Positions 21,482 to 31,792 are shown, counted from the stretch's first letter. The stretch: 64,000 nt of DNA from Bacteroidota bacterium (GCA_018266845.1 JAFDZO010000001.1:31678-95677), one strand, 5' to 3'. Translations and numbers: made by a program. The notes: a model not told the origin generated them from the sequence alone.

Positions 21482-22132
21482 TTATTTCTTTAACTTATTT
21501 ATCACCTTCTCAATTCTTTTTCTTTTTGTTTCTTTTTCTACATCGTTTAATCTTCCTTGCAGGGTTTTGACGAAAAGCTCTTTATTTTCGGCAGTAATAA
21601 CAGGAAGCGCCCTTTCCGCATACATAGGCAGCTGATTTGTTGCGCTGATTTTTAACTGATGTATCAAGAGGTTAAATGCTTCTTTGGAATATTTTTTGAC
21701 AGCCGTTAGCTTAATAAGAATGTTCACTGCATAATCCTTAGTAATTACCGAACCTTTATCCGCTATATCAATAATCTTTGGAAGAGCAGCATATACAATC
21801 TGCGGATTTTCGCTGACTATAAAGCTTACGGCAGTCATTGCTCCCCATTGCATTCTATTACTCTTGGAATCAAGCTGCCGGATAATTTCTTTTGCATAAG
21901 GGGAAATTAACTCCGGTTTCCGCTCTCCGGTTTCATAAATCACCTTGATGCAGTCATGCTGTATATCCTTGCCTGCGTTTTGCAAATTGTCAATCAGCTC
22001 TTTAACCGCGCCTTTGTCTCCCTTTTCTGCTATTGCTATTGCAAGCTCAACATTTGGAGCTTCGTCTCTTCTATTTAATGATGAAGCTAACTTGCTTATT
22101 ACTGACATAGTCTTTTGTTTATTAAAATACAT
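21482..22132 (-). CDS. HEAT-repeat protein
   Basis: A 216-residue all-helical protein with HEAT-like units (for example GDKGAVKELIDNLQNAGKD and later MQWGAMTAVSFIVSENP), ending in a very basic helix (KRKRIEKVINKLKK). It has no signal peptide, so it should be cytoplasmic. HEAT arrays bind proteins or nucleic acid; no catalytic motif is visible. The start may be ATG at 22132 or the ninth-residue ATG at 22108. It converges with the upstream plus-strand gene, with only 7 bp between stops. Confidence 0.65.
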   Translation of the reverse strand: MYFNKQKTMSVISKLASSLNRRDEAPNVELAIAIAEKGDKGAVKELIDNLQNAGKDIQHDCIKVIYETGERKPELISPYAKEIIRQLDSKSNRMQWGAMTAVSFIVSENPQIVYAALPKIIDIADKGSVITKDYAVNILIKLTAVKKYSKEAFNLLIHQLKISATNQLPMYAERALPVITAENKELFVKTLQGRLNDVEKETKRKRIEKVINKLKK

Positions 22133-22331
22133 TTCCGGTAACCAAAAGTAGTTAAATGGTTTCCGTATTACAATGCTCTCTCAAACGCGAATTCAAGGGA
22201 TAAAAATTTAATATACTTTATCATATTTAACGGATTCATTAAATTATTATTAATGCTTCCGTCCCCGAAAAACCGGAATATAAATTCCAGAATCAATTTT
22301 TCCCAAGAAACTTTTCTTAATTTGTGAATAA

Positions 22332-23741
22332 ATGAAAGAATTGAAATTAACTGCAATACTGAAGACCTTTTCGAAAGAGGAAATAAGAGATTTTGAAAAA
22401 TTTCTTCAATCTCCATTTCTGAATACAGCGGGCGTGTATGTGCTGAATTTTTTTCAGCGCTTGAAAAAATATTATCCTGATTTTGAATCGGAAAATTTTA
22501 CGAAGCAATCAGTTTTTAAGTCAATGTATCCGAAAGAAAAATACAATGATACCAGACTAAGGAAACTCATATCCGAAACAATGAAACTTGCTCTTGAATT
22601 CATCAGCATTAAGAACTTCCTTAATGATGACCACTCTAAGGGTATGTATATGCTTGAAGAACTGAGCGAAAGAAATATAGATTCTATTTTTGAGATAAAA
22701 AGTAAGGAAATGATGAAACGGCTTGAAGCTGAAAAGGTGAAAGACTATCAATATTATCAGAAGAAATACGATATTATTCAGAGCGCAAAATCATTTTATT
22801 TTAACAGGGAAAGGAAAAAATCAATTGCGCTTTTTGATGAAGAAATAAATTCACTATCGAAATACTTTGCTTTGCTTTTTATTCACAAGTTTATTGAGCG
22901 GTTCAAAGAAAAACACAGCTTCACTGATGCAAATTTTGCTTTGCCCTTTTTTAATGAAATTAGCAATTACGCTGCCGAAACTTATTCGGGTAAGGAAAAT
23001 CTTTTTGATTTATATTATACCGAGCTATTGCTTCACTTAACAGGGGAGGAAAAATATTATTTTTCACTAAAGCATATAAAAGAGAAAGTGTTTAATAAAA
23101 TTGAAATAAGTTCTCTTTCAAATATATATTCTACTCTTGCAAACTATGCCGCAGAACAGCAGGAAAACGGAAAGGTGAATTACCTGAATGAAATATTTAT
23201 CCTCTATAAAGAGATTCTTAAAAGGAAGCTATATGGAAATATTTTTTCGGAGTTTCTTTTCGTTAACATAGTTACAACAGCTTTACGGCTTGGTGAAATA
23301 AAGTTTGCAGAGAAATTTATTAACGATTATAAAAATAAAATGAACAGGGAAGTCAGGGAAGATACTTATAACTACTGCCTTGCGAACATTTTGTTTTCGA
23401 AAAAGAAATTCTCTTCTTCGCTTGAGGCGATTTCAAAAATAAACTTCAGCTTTCCTCTTCATAAATATCTTGTAAAAAATCTTACTCTGAAAATTTATTT
23501 CGAGCTTAATGAAGCAGATTCAATTTTCTCTTTAATAGACTCGTATAAGCACATTTTGAAAAGAGATAAATCTGTTCCGCAGAACGTGAGAATGCTTATT
23601 ACAAATTTCGCGAACTTCATAAGGGAGATGATAAGAATCAAAAACGGTGAAAAAAAGCTTGAAGATATTGAAGTTAGAATAAAAAAATCCGTTACAGCGG
23701 AAAAATTGTGGCTGCTCTCAAAGGTAAGTGAGTTTAAATAA
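22332..23741 (+). CDS. Unknown helical protein, paralogue of the 31793-33292 product
   Basis: A 469-residue, Lys/Glu/Phe-rich, predicted mostly helical cytoplasmic protein. The N-terminal ~100 residues align with the protein at 31793: LKTFSKEEIRDFEKFLQSPF here against LKTFNPQELEGFKTFLDSPY there, then YYP, ENFT(K/R), (F/I)FK and KLA/KLS. I have seen related N-termini in uncharacterised Bacteroidota proteins but know no function. ATG at 22332. No operon partner is obvious: the next gene, a T9SS propeller protein, starts 36 bp downstream. Confidence 0.8.
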   Translation: MKELKLTAILKTFSKEEIRDFEKFLQSPFLNTAGVYVLNFFQRLKKYYPDFESENFTKQSVFKSMYPKEKYNDTRLRKLISETMKLALEFISIKNFLNDDHSKGMYMLEELSERNIDSIFEIKSKEMMKRLEAEKVKDYQYYQKKYDIIQSAKSFYFNRERKKSIALFDEEINSLSKYFALLFIHKFIERFKEKHSFTDANFALPFFNEISNYAAETYSGKENLFDLYYTELLLHLTGEEKYYFSLKHIKEKVFNKIEISSLSNIYSTLANYAAEQQENGKVNYLNEIFILYKEILKRKLYGNIFSEFLFVNIVTTALRLGEIKFAEKFINDYKNKMNREVREDTYNYCLANILFSKKKFSSSLEAISKINFSFPLHKYLVKNLTLKIYFELNEADSIFSLIDSYKHILKRDKSVPQNVRMLITNFANFIREMIRIKNGEKKLEDIEVRIKKSVTAEKLWLLSKVSEFK

Positions 23742-23777
23742 TTCAATATTATTTATATCTTTTTGAAAACTAACCTC

Positions 23778-26360
23778 ATGAAAAGTATATCAACTGCCGC
23801 AGGAATTCTGCTGACAGGCATTATCGCCTTTCTCAGTTTTTCTGTCCAATCACCATTTATCAAAAACAAAATTGATACAGAAAGTTTTTCGGACGAAAAA
23901 TCCGAAAAGAAAACCGAACCGTCAGAATGGTTTTATACTCAAAGGGCATATCCGTATGACGATATCCCCGTTGAAAAATATTTTGATGCAGTAGAGAAGA
24001 AAAAAAATTTCCCCGCTTCACTTAGCGCCAGCGCTCCGTGGAATCCGATTGGACCAACTAATATCGGAGGACGCGTAAACTGCGTTACGGCGGATCCGTT
24101 AAATCCTAACATCATCATAATAGGCGCTGCTGCGGGAGGAATTTTTAAAACAACTAACGGAGGGCAAAACTGGTCTTCTAAAACAGATTTTGCTCCGGCT
24201 TTGGGAATGGGATGCCTTGAGATGGACCCGAACAACTCAAACATAATTTATGCAGGTACTGGTGAAAGTAATGCTGCAATAGATTCTTATCCCGGTTACG
24301 GAGTTTTAAAATCAACAGATAAAGGCGATACTTGGAGTGTAATAGGATTATCTGAAGTATTAAATATTTCGGCTATAAAGGTACATCCGCTGAATTCCAA
24401 TATTGTTTACGCCGGAGGCATGGGGTATCGCTCTAAAAGTGTTAATAAAGGAATTTATAAATCTACTAATTCCGGCGCTACATGGACTAAGGTTCTATTT
24501 GTTTCCGATTCTACATCGGCAATTGACATAGGGATAGATTACACTGACGTTAATATTGTATATGCAGCTATGTGGCAGAGAGTAAGACCTCCAAATGTTT
24601 CAAGCACGGGAGGATTAACAAGCGGATTATACCGTTCAAGCAACGCAGGACAAAATTGGACATTACTTGGAACTACAAACGGCTTGCCTGCGCCTTCGGC
24701 AACAACAGGACGGATTAATATAAATGTATCAAGAGCAAATTCTTCCAATGTTTATGCAATTTACAAAACTACATCAGGAAATAATATAAGCGGAGTATAT
24801 AAATCAACGAACAAAGGATTAAACTGGACAAGTCTTCCTATTACCGGAGTTAACTCATCTGGTTTTGACTGGTATTTCGGCTTGATTGAGACTGACCCTT
24901 CCAATTCTAACACGCTTTACATAGGAAGCGTAGATGTATTTCGAACTACTAACAACGGGACAAGCTGGACAAATCTAACGAATGCTTATTCCGGCACATT
25001 CGACCAGCAGCATCCCGACCAGCATGCTCTATGGATAAGCCCTACGAACGGACAGCTTTTAATCGGCGGAAATGACGGAGGAATTTTTATATCTACAAAC
25101 GGCGGAACGAACTGGAGTAAAAAATATGAATTGCCGATTTCCCAATATTATGCGGGCTGCATTGACTTTCTAAATCCTTCAAAAAAATATGGAGGCACTC
25201 AGGATAACGGCTCACACGGTTCAATAAATGCAGGTCAAGCCGGCTGGGAAGTATTGTATGGCGGTGATGGTTTTCATTGTCAGGTTGATTACACTAATTC
25301 AAGCGTGATTTATATGGAATCTCAAAATGGCGGTATAGGCAGAAGCGATGACGGAGGAAATTCGTTCAACGATATTTCTTCGGGACTTGATTTAACGAGA
25401 ACAAACTGGTCATCTCCTTATATGCTTGATATACAAAATTCGAGCATTGTTTATTTTGGTTCGTACAAATTGCACAGGTCAACAAATAAAGGCGCAAGCT
25501 GGACAGCAATCAGCCCGGATTTAACCAAGGGCGCAAACGGCAGATTAGGAACAATTACTTGTATGTCAAATGCAGTTTTGGCTTCCACTCAAAGGGTGAT
25601 TTACACAGGCGCTGATGACGGAAGAGTGATGGTAACAACAAACTCAGGAACAAACTGGACGGAAATTTCTTCAACTCTTCCCGTGAGATACGTTACGGAT
25701 GTTGTATGCGATAAAAGGAATCCCGCTGTAGCTTATGTTACCTTGAGCGGTTTTAATATGGATGAGAATAATACGCGCATATTCAGAACAACAAATTACG
25801 GTGTATCGTGGGCAAATATTTCCGGTAACCTTTTGAATGTTCCTGCAAACTCTCTCATTATAGATTATAATAAAGATTCTACTCTGTTTGTCGGAACCGA
25901 TGCCGGTGTTTATTACACTACAAAGCTTGGAACTAGCTGGGTTCAGCTGGGGACGGGGCTGCCGAATGCCCCTGTGTTCGATTTAATCTATCATCAGGCA
26001 ACATCAAAGCTTATAGCAGCAACACATGGAAGAAGTATGTTTGAAACCGATATTTCTAATCTTCCGAGCAGCGTCGGGAATATTTCGCAAGCTGCCGGTG
26101 ATTTTGTTTTAAAACAAAATTATCCTAATCCGTTTAACCCTGAAACGAAAATTTCTTTTTCATTGAATAAAAAATCGAATGTAACGCTTAAGGTTTTTGA
26201 TTTAACGGGAAAGGAAATAGCAACTCTCTTTAACGGTGTAAAAAATGCAGGCAGTTATGATGTAAAATTTAACGGGGCGAACCTTGCAAGCGGTGCATAT
26301 TTTTATAAACTTGAGAGTGAAGATTTCAGTGATGTAAAAAAGATGATGCTTATAAAATAA
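23778..26360 (+). CDS. Secreted BNR/sortilin-like beta-propeller protein with T9SS sorting domain
   Basis: About 860 residues with an N-terminal hydrophobic leader, then many BNR-type repeats of the form (V/I)xxST(N/D)xGxxW (for example KSTDKGDTWSV and RSSNAGQNWTL) that build one or two large beta-propellers, as in VPS10/sortilin-like and xyloglucanase-type domains. The NIGGRVNCV opening is typical of this secreted subgroup. The C-terminus is a T9SS sorting domain: KQNYPNPFNPETKISF ... GAYFYKLESEDFSDVKKMMLIK. ATG at 23778 is favoured over TTG at 23763. No sialidase catalytic set is evident, so a binding or structural role is as likely as hydrolysis. It converges with the next T9SS gene on a shared terminator. 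Confidence 0.87.
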   Translation: MKSISTAAGILLTGIIAFLSFSVQSPFIKNKIDTESFSDEKSEKKTEPSEWFYTQRAYPYDDIPVEKYFDAVEKKKNFPASLSASAPWNPIGPTNIGGRVNCVTADPLNPNIIIIGAAAGGIFKTTNGGQNWSSKTDFAPALGMGCLEMDPNNSNIIYAGTGESNAAIDSYPGYGVLKSTDKGDTWSVIGLSEVLNISAIKVHPLNSNIVYAGGMGYRSKSVNKGIYKSTNSGATWTKVLFVSDSTSAIDIGIDYTDVNIVYAAMWQRVRPPNVSSTGGLTSGLYRSSNAGQNWTLLGTTNGLPAPSATTGRININVSRANSSNVYAIYKTTSGNNISGVYKSTNKGLNWTSLPITGVNSSGFDWYFGLIETDPSNSNTLYIGSVDVFRTTNNGTSWTNLTNAYSGTFDQQHPDQHALWISPTNGQLLIGGNDGGIFISTNGGTNWSKKYELPISQYYAGCIDFLNPSKKYGGTQDNGSHGSINAGQAGWEVLYGGDGFHCQVDYTNSSVIYMESQNGGIGRSDDGGNSFNDISSGLDLTRTNWSSPYMLDIQNSSIVYFGSYKLHRSTNKGASWTAISPDLTKGANGRLGTITCMSNAVLASTQRVIYTGADDGRVMVTTNSGTNWTEISSTLPVRYVTDVVCDKRNPAVAYVTLSGFNMDENNTRIFRTTNYGVSWANISGNLLNVPANSLIIDYNKDSTLFVGTDAGVYYTTKLGTSWVQLGTGLPNAPVFDLIYHQATSKLIAATHGRSMFETDISNLPSSVGNISQAAGDFVLKQNYPNPFNPETKISFSLNKKSNVTLKVFDLTGKEIATLFNGVKNAGSYDVKFNGANLASGAYFYKLESEDFSDVKKMMLIK

Positions 26361-26370
26361 TTTTAATAAA

Positions 26371-26405
26371 AAGACCTTTATCTGATATTTTCAGATAAAG
26401 GTCTT
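26371..26405. terminator. Shared terminator between two convergent T9SS genes
   Basis: Perfect 15-bp stem aagacctttatctga / tcagataaaggtctt with a 5-nt loop, located 10 bp after the plus-strand stop and 21 bp after the minus-strand stop. The minus-strand side has the better T-run (tttatt). Confidence 0.85.
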
Positions 26406-26426
26406 CTACTTTTTGCCAAAGAAAAT

Positions 26427-28547
26427 TTACTTTACTAAAAGCATCTTTTTCGTTTCGGAAATATTTCCTGCCGTTAACTTGTAAAAATAAGTTCCTGTAG
26501 GAAGAGCCTCTGCGTTAAATTCAATTTTATATTCCCCTGCAGATTTATAGTCATTCACTAAAGTTTTTACCAGCTTCCCTGAAATATCATACATATTAAT
26601 ATTCACAAATCCGTTTTTTGCAATCGTAAATTTAATAGTTGTTTCAGGGTTAAACGGATTAGGATAGTTTTGTTTCAGTGAGAAATTGTTTGCAATTTCA
26701 GAGGTGGAAAAAGTATTCGTAAGCAATTCCTGCGGCTGATAGTAGATAGCGTAACTTGTGGCAATAAATATTTTGCTGTCAAAATTTATAATGTCGTTAA
26801 AATCGGTAAAAAGAAAATTTGTTCCTGTTACATCTACCCAGTTTGCGCCGTTATTGTGAGAACGAAACAAACCTCTGCCGCCGAAAATTTGAGTGCAGAA
26901 TAAATTTGTTCCTACTCTTATTATTGATGAAACATAAGGGTCTGCGCCAAGTCCGTCATTTAGCATAGTCCAATTTGCTCCGGCATTTGTAGAGCGGTGC
27001 ACTCCATGACCAGTACCAAGGTACATATCTGTCCCTTCGAGATATATTGAAAACACTTCAGGAAAAAACCCCTGATAGAATTGCACGGCATTCCAGCTTG
27101 CGAAGTTATCAGCTGATTTTAATAATGTCGGGCTTGTTCCGGTACATCCTGCAAATATTACTCCATTCAGTTTAACCATACATGTAACCTGCTTTTGCGC
27201 GCCATAGAAGGAAGTAGCTGCCCACGAGTTTCCATCATCAGTTGATTTGAAAATCCCGTTATATCCTCCTCTGTATAAAGCAGTTCCGTCTTTTAGAATG
27301 CAGCTTGCCCTTAAATCAAAACCTGATAAGCCGTTATTCATTCCCGTCCACGAGCTTCCGTTGTTTGTTGAGTAAAAAACTCCGTCATCCGTTAAAGAAT
27401 AGAGTCTGTTTTCTATTAATGAAACGCTGTTAGTTGTTAAGCCATTTCCGTTGTTTGATGCAAACCAGTTTATCCCGTTATCTGTTGATTTATAAACTCC
27501 GTTTCCGCCTACTGCTGCGTACAAAATATTTCCTGCGGAAATTATTTTTTTTGCATTAACGCCTAATGCAGCAAGACCTGAAATTTTTTGATTCCAGCTT
27601 GCTCCGTTATCTGTAGAAATATAAACACCTTTTGAATAAGTGCAGGTGATAAGTTTTCCGGGCAGAGATGTAAGCCAGTAAAAATACGGGAACGAAACCG
27701 GAAGCCCTGCGCTGACAGAGTTCCACATGTTTGTTCCGAGAACAAATACTCCTCCATTGCATGCAACATAAAGGGAGTTGTTGAAAACATAAACACATCT
27801 TAGATTCAGTAAAGTGCCGGTGAGATTATAGTTAGCAGCAGTCCAGCTTGCCCCGTTATTTGTTGACATATAGACTCCGCTTCCAAAAAATGTAGAGTAC
27901 AAATTTCCGTTATACAAAGCAAACGAGGTTGCAGCGCCGGATGGCAGCCCTGTATTTGCCGGAATCCAATTTGCAAAATTCCCCGATGAATAATAAACAC
28001 CCTGAGTCGTTCCTATATACAAAGTATCACCTTTAAAAAACAAGCCGTCAGCATCAGGCATCGCGCCTAAAGAGGACGTAATATTAATCCAGTTATTTCC
28101 CAGATTAGTCGAGCGATAAACTCCGCTATCAGTTGTAATAAAAACATCTGTTCCTTTGCTGATGCTTTTTGTAATGTACTTTGCTTTTCCGCTAAGTCCA
28201 TTATTAATTTTTTGCCATGAAGCTCCGTCGTTTGTTGTTCTGTACATTCCGCCGGGACCGGAATTGGAATACTGCGCTCCCATAAAAATTGTGCTTCCGA
28301 TATTCGCGAAGCAAGTAGGATAAAAGCCATAGTCGGTTATCCCGCTATTAACCGGAATCCAGTTTTCTCCTCCGTTGGAAGATTTGAATACTCCGCTGCC
28401 GTTGCTGCCGGAGTAAATAGTATTGGTGGAAGGAACTGCATAAACGGAAAAAACTATTCCGCCGTCAACACCGGCATTTGCCCTCGACCATTGCGAAAAA
28501 GAATTGCAATAAAAAAATAAAGCAAGAACTACAAAAAAATTTTTCAT
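26427..28547 (-). CDS. Secreted BNR-repeat protein with T9SS sorting domain
   Basis: About 706 residues with signal peptide MKNFFVVLALFFYCNSFSQW. Some fifteen BNR-like units follow (GVFKSSNGGENWIPVNSG, GVYMSTNNGASWTAANYN), giving a two-propeller photosynthesis/xyloglucanase-like architecture, and a C-terminal sorting domain (KQNYPNPFNPETTIKF, MYDISGKLVKTL, ending KKMLLVK). The ATG at 28547 gives the standard leader; an ATG at 28562 would prefix five residues. Function is unknown; related proteins are surface-exposed. It converges with the 23778 gene on one terminator. Confidence 0.85.
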   Translation of the reverse strand: MKNFFVVLALFFYCNSFSQWSRANAGVDGGIVFSVYAVPSTNTIYSGSNGSGVFKSSNGGENWIPVNSGITDYGFYPTCFANIGSTIFMGAQYSNSGPGGMYRTTNDGASWQKINNGLSGKAKYITKSISKGTDVFITTDSGVYRSTNLGNNWINITSSLGAMPDADGLFFKGDTLYIGTTQGVYYSSGNFANWIPANTGLPSGAATSFALYNGNLYSTFFGSGVYMSTNNGASWTAANYNLTGTLLNLRCVYVFNNSLYVACNGGVFVLGTNMWNSVSAGLPVSFPYFYWLTSLPGKLITCTYSKGVYISTDNGASWNQKISGLAALGVNAKKIISAGNILYAAVGGNGVYKSTDNGINWFASNNGNGLTTNSVSLIENRLYSLTDDGVFYSTNNGSSWTGMNNGLSGFDLRASCILKDGTALYRGGYNGIFKSTDDGNSWAATSFYGAQKQVTCMVKLNGVIFAGCTGTSPTLLKSADNFASWNAVQFYQGFFPEVFSIYLEGTDMYLGTGHGVHRSTNAGANWTMLNDGLGADPYVSSIIRVGTNLFCTQIFGGRGLFRSHNNGANWVDVTGTNFLFTDFNDIINFDSKIFIATSYAIYYQPQELLTNTFSTSEIANNFSLKQNYPNPFNPETTIKFTIAKNGFVNINMYDISGKLVKTLVNDYKSAGEYKIEFNAEALPTGTYFYKLTAGNISETKKMLLVK

Positions 28548-28665
28548 AAAAAATAATAACATTTTGGGAAATAATTTTACTCTCCCATGCGGGGGTGGGA
28601 GTTTATCGGTGGACGGTGTTGTATTGTAAATCTATTACAAAAGAAAAAAAGAATCAACTTATTCT

Positions 28666-29301
28666 TTAGGGCGAGAGCCGTGATAAATTCCAGCCTCCTT
28701 CGGTTTTCTCATAGCATATTCTGTCGTGAAGGCGGTTTTCTCTTCCCTGCCAGAATTCAAAGTAATCAGGGATAAGCCTGAATCCTCCCCAGTAATCGGG
28801 CAAAGGAATTTCCGTATCGGAAAATTCTTCCGAATATTTTTTAAATTTATCTTCGAGTTCTTTTCTGCTTTCGATTTTTGAGCTTTGGATTGATGCCCAT
28901 GCTCCTATGCGGCTTTCTGCCGGCCGGGAATCAAAGTATGCTTTTGACTCTTCTTTAGTAACTTTCTCTATAATGCCCTCTATTCTTATCTGCCTGTGAA
29001 GCTCTTTGAAGAAAAATAAAATAAAGCCGTTCGGGTTTTCAATCAGTTCTTTGCTTTTACGGCTGAGATAGTTAGTGTAAAATACAAACCCCTTATCATC
29101 CACTCCTTTCAAAAGCATTATCCGTGATGACGGTTTTCCCTCCTTTGAACAGGTCGAAAGAATAAATGCGTTTACGTCTTCGGTTCCGGCATTCATGGCT
29201 TCGGCAAACCAGTTTTCAAATTGAACAAAAGGGTTCTTATCAGTATCTTTTATATCAAACTCTTTTGAAATATACTCTCTTCTTAAATCTGCGTAGTTCA
29301 T
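28666..29301 (-). CDS. pdxH: Pyridoxamine 5'-phosphate oxidase
   Basis: A 211-residue FMN enzyme of normal length that oxidises pyridoxamine- or pyridoxine-5'-phosphate to pyridoxal-5'-phosphate. Family motifs are clear: SSRIMLLKGVDDKGFVFYTNYLSRKS (FMN phosphate contacts), the RQIRIEG strand, SRPAESRIGAWAS and the C-terminal FWQGRENRLHDR ... WNLSRLSP. ATG at 29301. The product is the cofactor of the glycogen phosphorylase and of the D-threonine aldolase-like enzyme in this window. Single gene by layout. Confidence 0.97.
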   Translation of the reverse strand: MNYADLRREYISKEFDIKDTDKNPFVQFENWFAEAMNAGTEDVNAFILSTCSKEGKPSSRIMLLKGVDDKGFVFYTNYLSRKSKELIENPNGFILFFFKELHRQIRIEGIIEKVTKEESKAYFDSRPAESRIGAWASIQSSKIESRKELEDKFKKYSEEFSDTEIPLPDYWGGFRLIPDYFEFWQGRENRLHDRICYEKTEGGWNLSRLSP

Positions 29302-29522
29302 ATTAAATAATTTTTATTAATAAAGTTTGGAATAAAAGAGGAAAAATTAAATTCAATAATTAATCTATAATGAAAAACAGAGTATGGCGGCAGGAAATCG
29401 GCACAACTTTTACAGAAAAATCCGTAAATATATTGGAACTTAACCCGGTATTTGTGAATTAAAAATATTATATATTGAATTTAATCTTAAATTTAAGATG
29501 ACTAAATTTAGGGCTTTAGTAA

Positions 29523-31010
29523 ATGAAGGATAATTTGCCACAAAATACAGACGAAAAGTATATAAAGTACGACGAATCCAAAACTCTTGAGCAGTATATT
29601 CTGGAAGATATTGAAGCATACGAAAACGGAAAAGACAGAAATATTCCGCATGAAGAAATAACAGAAACCGAAATACAGCCGGAAGAGCAAAAAACAGAAG
29701 AAGAAAAACCAGAGGAAGAAGTTCAGCCAAAGGCGCAGGTTCCTGAACCGGGAGAAAGCAATTACCAGATAAACTTAATAAATGAAAATTTATTAAGAAT
29801 CAGAGTTAAAACAAAAAAAGGCGTTAATATAGATTGCTCCGTTAAAGACACAAAGTCTTCGGCGGAAACTCAAAGCAACAGGCTTTATCTTCACCCGAAA
29901 TCCGGGAATGAAGTTCAGGAAGTTGAAATTATCATTTCAATTGACCCTTCTACAGGCGAGCTAATCGTCGAAAAAAAAAAAGATGAAAACGGATATATAA
30001 CTCCGCAGCCCGTTATTACTCCAAATCCGGCAGTGGAAAATCTTATCATGCCGGTTGACCTTGGCAGACCCGACGAACCGATAATACCGCTTACCGAAGA
30101 TGAAATTCTTGAGCAGAAAATAGGGAAAAAAAATCCGTACCATTTAGGCAGGCTTTTATACCGCAGAAACATGACAATCGGTATTATTTCAGCGGTTGTG
30201 TTTGCATGTTTGTGCACTATATTGTTTTACAATTTTTATGGCAAAGCTGAAACGAAAAGCGTTGCTCCTGAATCGAGGTTAATTATCTTAAATGATATTC
30301 CTACTAAAATTAATTTTAAGGAATACGAAGACCCTAATAAGCCGAAAGAGGAGCAAAAGCCCCCGACAACTACTCCTGACCCAAATGCGCCTCCTACTAT
30401 AAAGCAAAATATTATTAGAGCGCCAAAAATTAAAAGACCTAGAATTAACACTCCGCAGGACTCTTTATTGACTAATGATGCTACAAAAGAGCTTGATTCA
30501 TTAAGAAAATTACAGGCATCGAAGGACAGCCTGAAAAAATTGGATTCGCTGAAGAATCTGACTTCAAAAACAGATTCTATGAAAATTGATTCTTTAAGCG
30601 CATTCAATAATAAAGACGTTGGATTGTTTTTGCCTTACAAACAGTTTGCCCCTAAGTGGTCTCTGATTGATTCCCGCCAAATAAACTCTCAAACAACAAG
30701 TTTTGAGGGGGTTCTTTTAGTGGATTCAACAAATGCTGCTGCTAAAATGAATTTTTTCATTTTCCTTGATAATGACCCAAAGAAGTTTGACGATGTGTTT
30801 AAAGACAAGTCGCAGCTTTTCCCGATGGCAGATTCTTCCATGATTGCTTACGTGCTTCCTCCTTATACTCAAATCGGAAAGACAACATATTCATTTTATA
30901 TTTTCGGAAAGACCCACAAAATAAATGCTACTTTACAAGTAAGCAAAGAGTTTTTTGAACAGTATAAACCTGTAGCGGAAAATATTATTAAATATATGAG
31001 GGTTAGATAA
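29523..31010 (+). CDS. Unknown single-pass membrane protein with acidic and Pro-rich segments
   Basis: A 495-residue protein. Residues 1-210 are Glu-rich and presumed cytoplasmic. One membrane span lies near 217-240 (IGIISAVVFACLCTILFY), then a Pro/Thr-rich linker (KPPTTTPDPNAPPTI), a Lys/Ser/Asp helical stretch rich in DSL repeats (about 310-355) and a folded C-terminal domain (360-495). The DSLKKLDSLKNL stretch suggests a coiled coil. I do not recognise any domain. ATG at 29523; a terminator follows at 31057-31088. Confidence 0.75.
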   Translation: MKDNLPQNTDEKYIKYDESKTLEQYILEDIEAYENGKDRNIPHEEITETEIQPEEQKTEEEKPEEEVQPKAQVPEPGESNYQINLINENLLRIRVKTKKGVNIDCSVKDTKSSAETQSNRLYLHPKSGNEVQEVEIIISIDPSTGELIVEKKKDENGYITPQPVITPNPAVENLIMPVDLGRPDEPIIPLTEDEILEQKIGKKNPYHLGRLLYRRNMTIGIISAVVFACLCTILFYNFYGKAETKSVAPESRLIILNDIPTKINFKEYEDPNKPKEEQKPPTTTPDPNAPPTIKQNIIRAPKIKRPRINTPQDSLLTNDATKELDSLRKLQASKDSLKKLDSLKNLTSKTDSMKIDSLSAFNNKDVGLFLPYKQFAPKWSLIDSRQINSQTTSFEGVLLVDSTNAAAKMNFFIFLDNDPKKFDDVFKDKSQLFPMADSSMIAYVLPPYTQIGKTTYSFYIFGKTHKINATLQVSKEFFEQYKPVAENIIKYMRVR

Positions 31011-31056
31011 GAAGATACACACTCTCATTTATCCGCAAAAAAACATTCTAAAGCAA

Positions 31057-31088
31057 AAAAGGCTTACCGCAAGATGTAAGCCTTTTTT
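31057..31088 (+). terminator. Rho-independent terminator
   Basis: Stem aaaaggcttac / gtaagcctttt with an 8-nt loop and T-run to 31088, 46 bp after the stop of the 29523 gene. Confidence 0.88.
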
Positions 31089-31159
31089 ATTGGAATCTGC
31101 TGCCAAAGGGGGAGTGGCACAAAACCTTCGGCAACAGATGAATGACACCTTATATTAAA

Positions 31160-31360
31160 TTAAGTAAAATACTTAAATCTTTCGAAGAACCTCAAACTGC
31201 TCATATCCGGAAAATATGAGCTTATCTTGTCTGATTCTTTTTCTTCCGTATTAGTAATGTTACAGCTTTTCGGGTAAACTATTTTGTTATCGGATATCTT
31301 TAGCTGAGCATCGCCTGCTTCTGCATTATCCCCCGATAAATAAATCCAGCATTTGAACAT
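31160..31360 (-). CDS. Small protein of unknown function
   Basis: A 66-residue open frame beginning MFKCWIYLSGDNAEAG. Upstream on the minus strand lies an AAAGGA-like ribosome-binding site 6 bp before ATG (31360), which is unusually good for this genome. No domain is recognised; composition is mixed with two Cys. It follows another small minus-strand gene (31416-31631), and the two may share a transcript. Confidence 0.45.
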   Translation of the reverse strand: MFKCWIYLSGDNAEAGDAQLKISDNKIVYPKSCNITNTEEKESDKISSYFPDMSSLRFFERFKYFT

Positions 31361-31415
31361 TAATATGTCCTTTCTAATTATAGTTGTTAGGGGGAGGTAG
31401 AATTCTATTCTAAAA

Positions 31416-31631
31416 TTAATCTATAGGTTGAATAAGAATAATTTTTCCGTCATCGGAGTAAACGATTTCGTAAAGTCTGCCATCAATATAAACGAATTCA
31501 GAATAGTTGTTTCCTGAAATACTACCGGGATAAACCGGTCTTTCAGGCAGTGTTTCTGAACTAGCAGGCTTTACTAAAAAAAATAAAACAAAAACTGAAA
31601 TTGAAACTATTAAAAGTTTTAGGTATTTCAT
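31416..31631 (-). CDS. Small secreted protein
   Basis: A 71-residue protein with a clear signal peptide (MKYLKLLIVSISVFVLFFLV, then PASSE) and a short mature part containing EFVYIDGRLYEIVYSDDGKI, likely a beta hairpin. A strong GGAGGA Shine-Dalgarno site precedes ATG by about 6 bp. Real gene on those grounds; function unknown. The mature region is only ~45 residues. Confidence 0.65.
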   Translation of the reverse strand: MKYLKLLIVSISVFVLFFLVKPASSETLPERPVYPGSISGNNYSEFVYIDGRLYEIVYSDDGKIILIQPID

Positions 31632-31792
31632 TTGTTCCTCCAGGGTTTAGTGTTAATATTGTAATGATGGTGCGCAAAAGCAAAACTTTTTGTCGAAAAA
31701 AATAAAACAGCTGAGTTGACATTATTGATTATTTTCTGGTTTTTTTGAAAAAATTTCAATAATTTAAGGTTATAAAAATAAAATGTAAAAAA

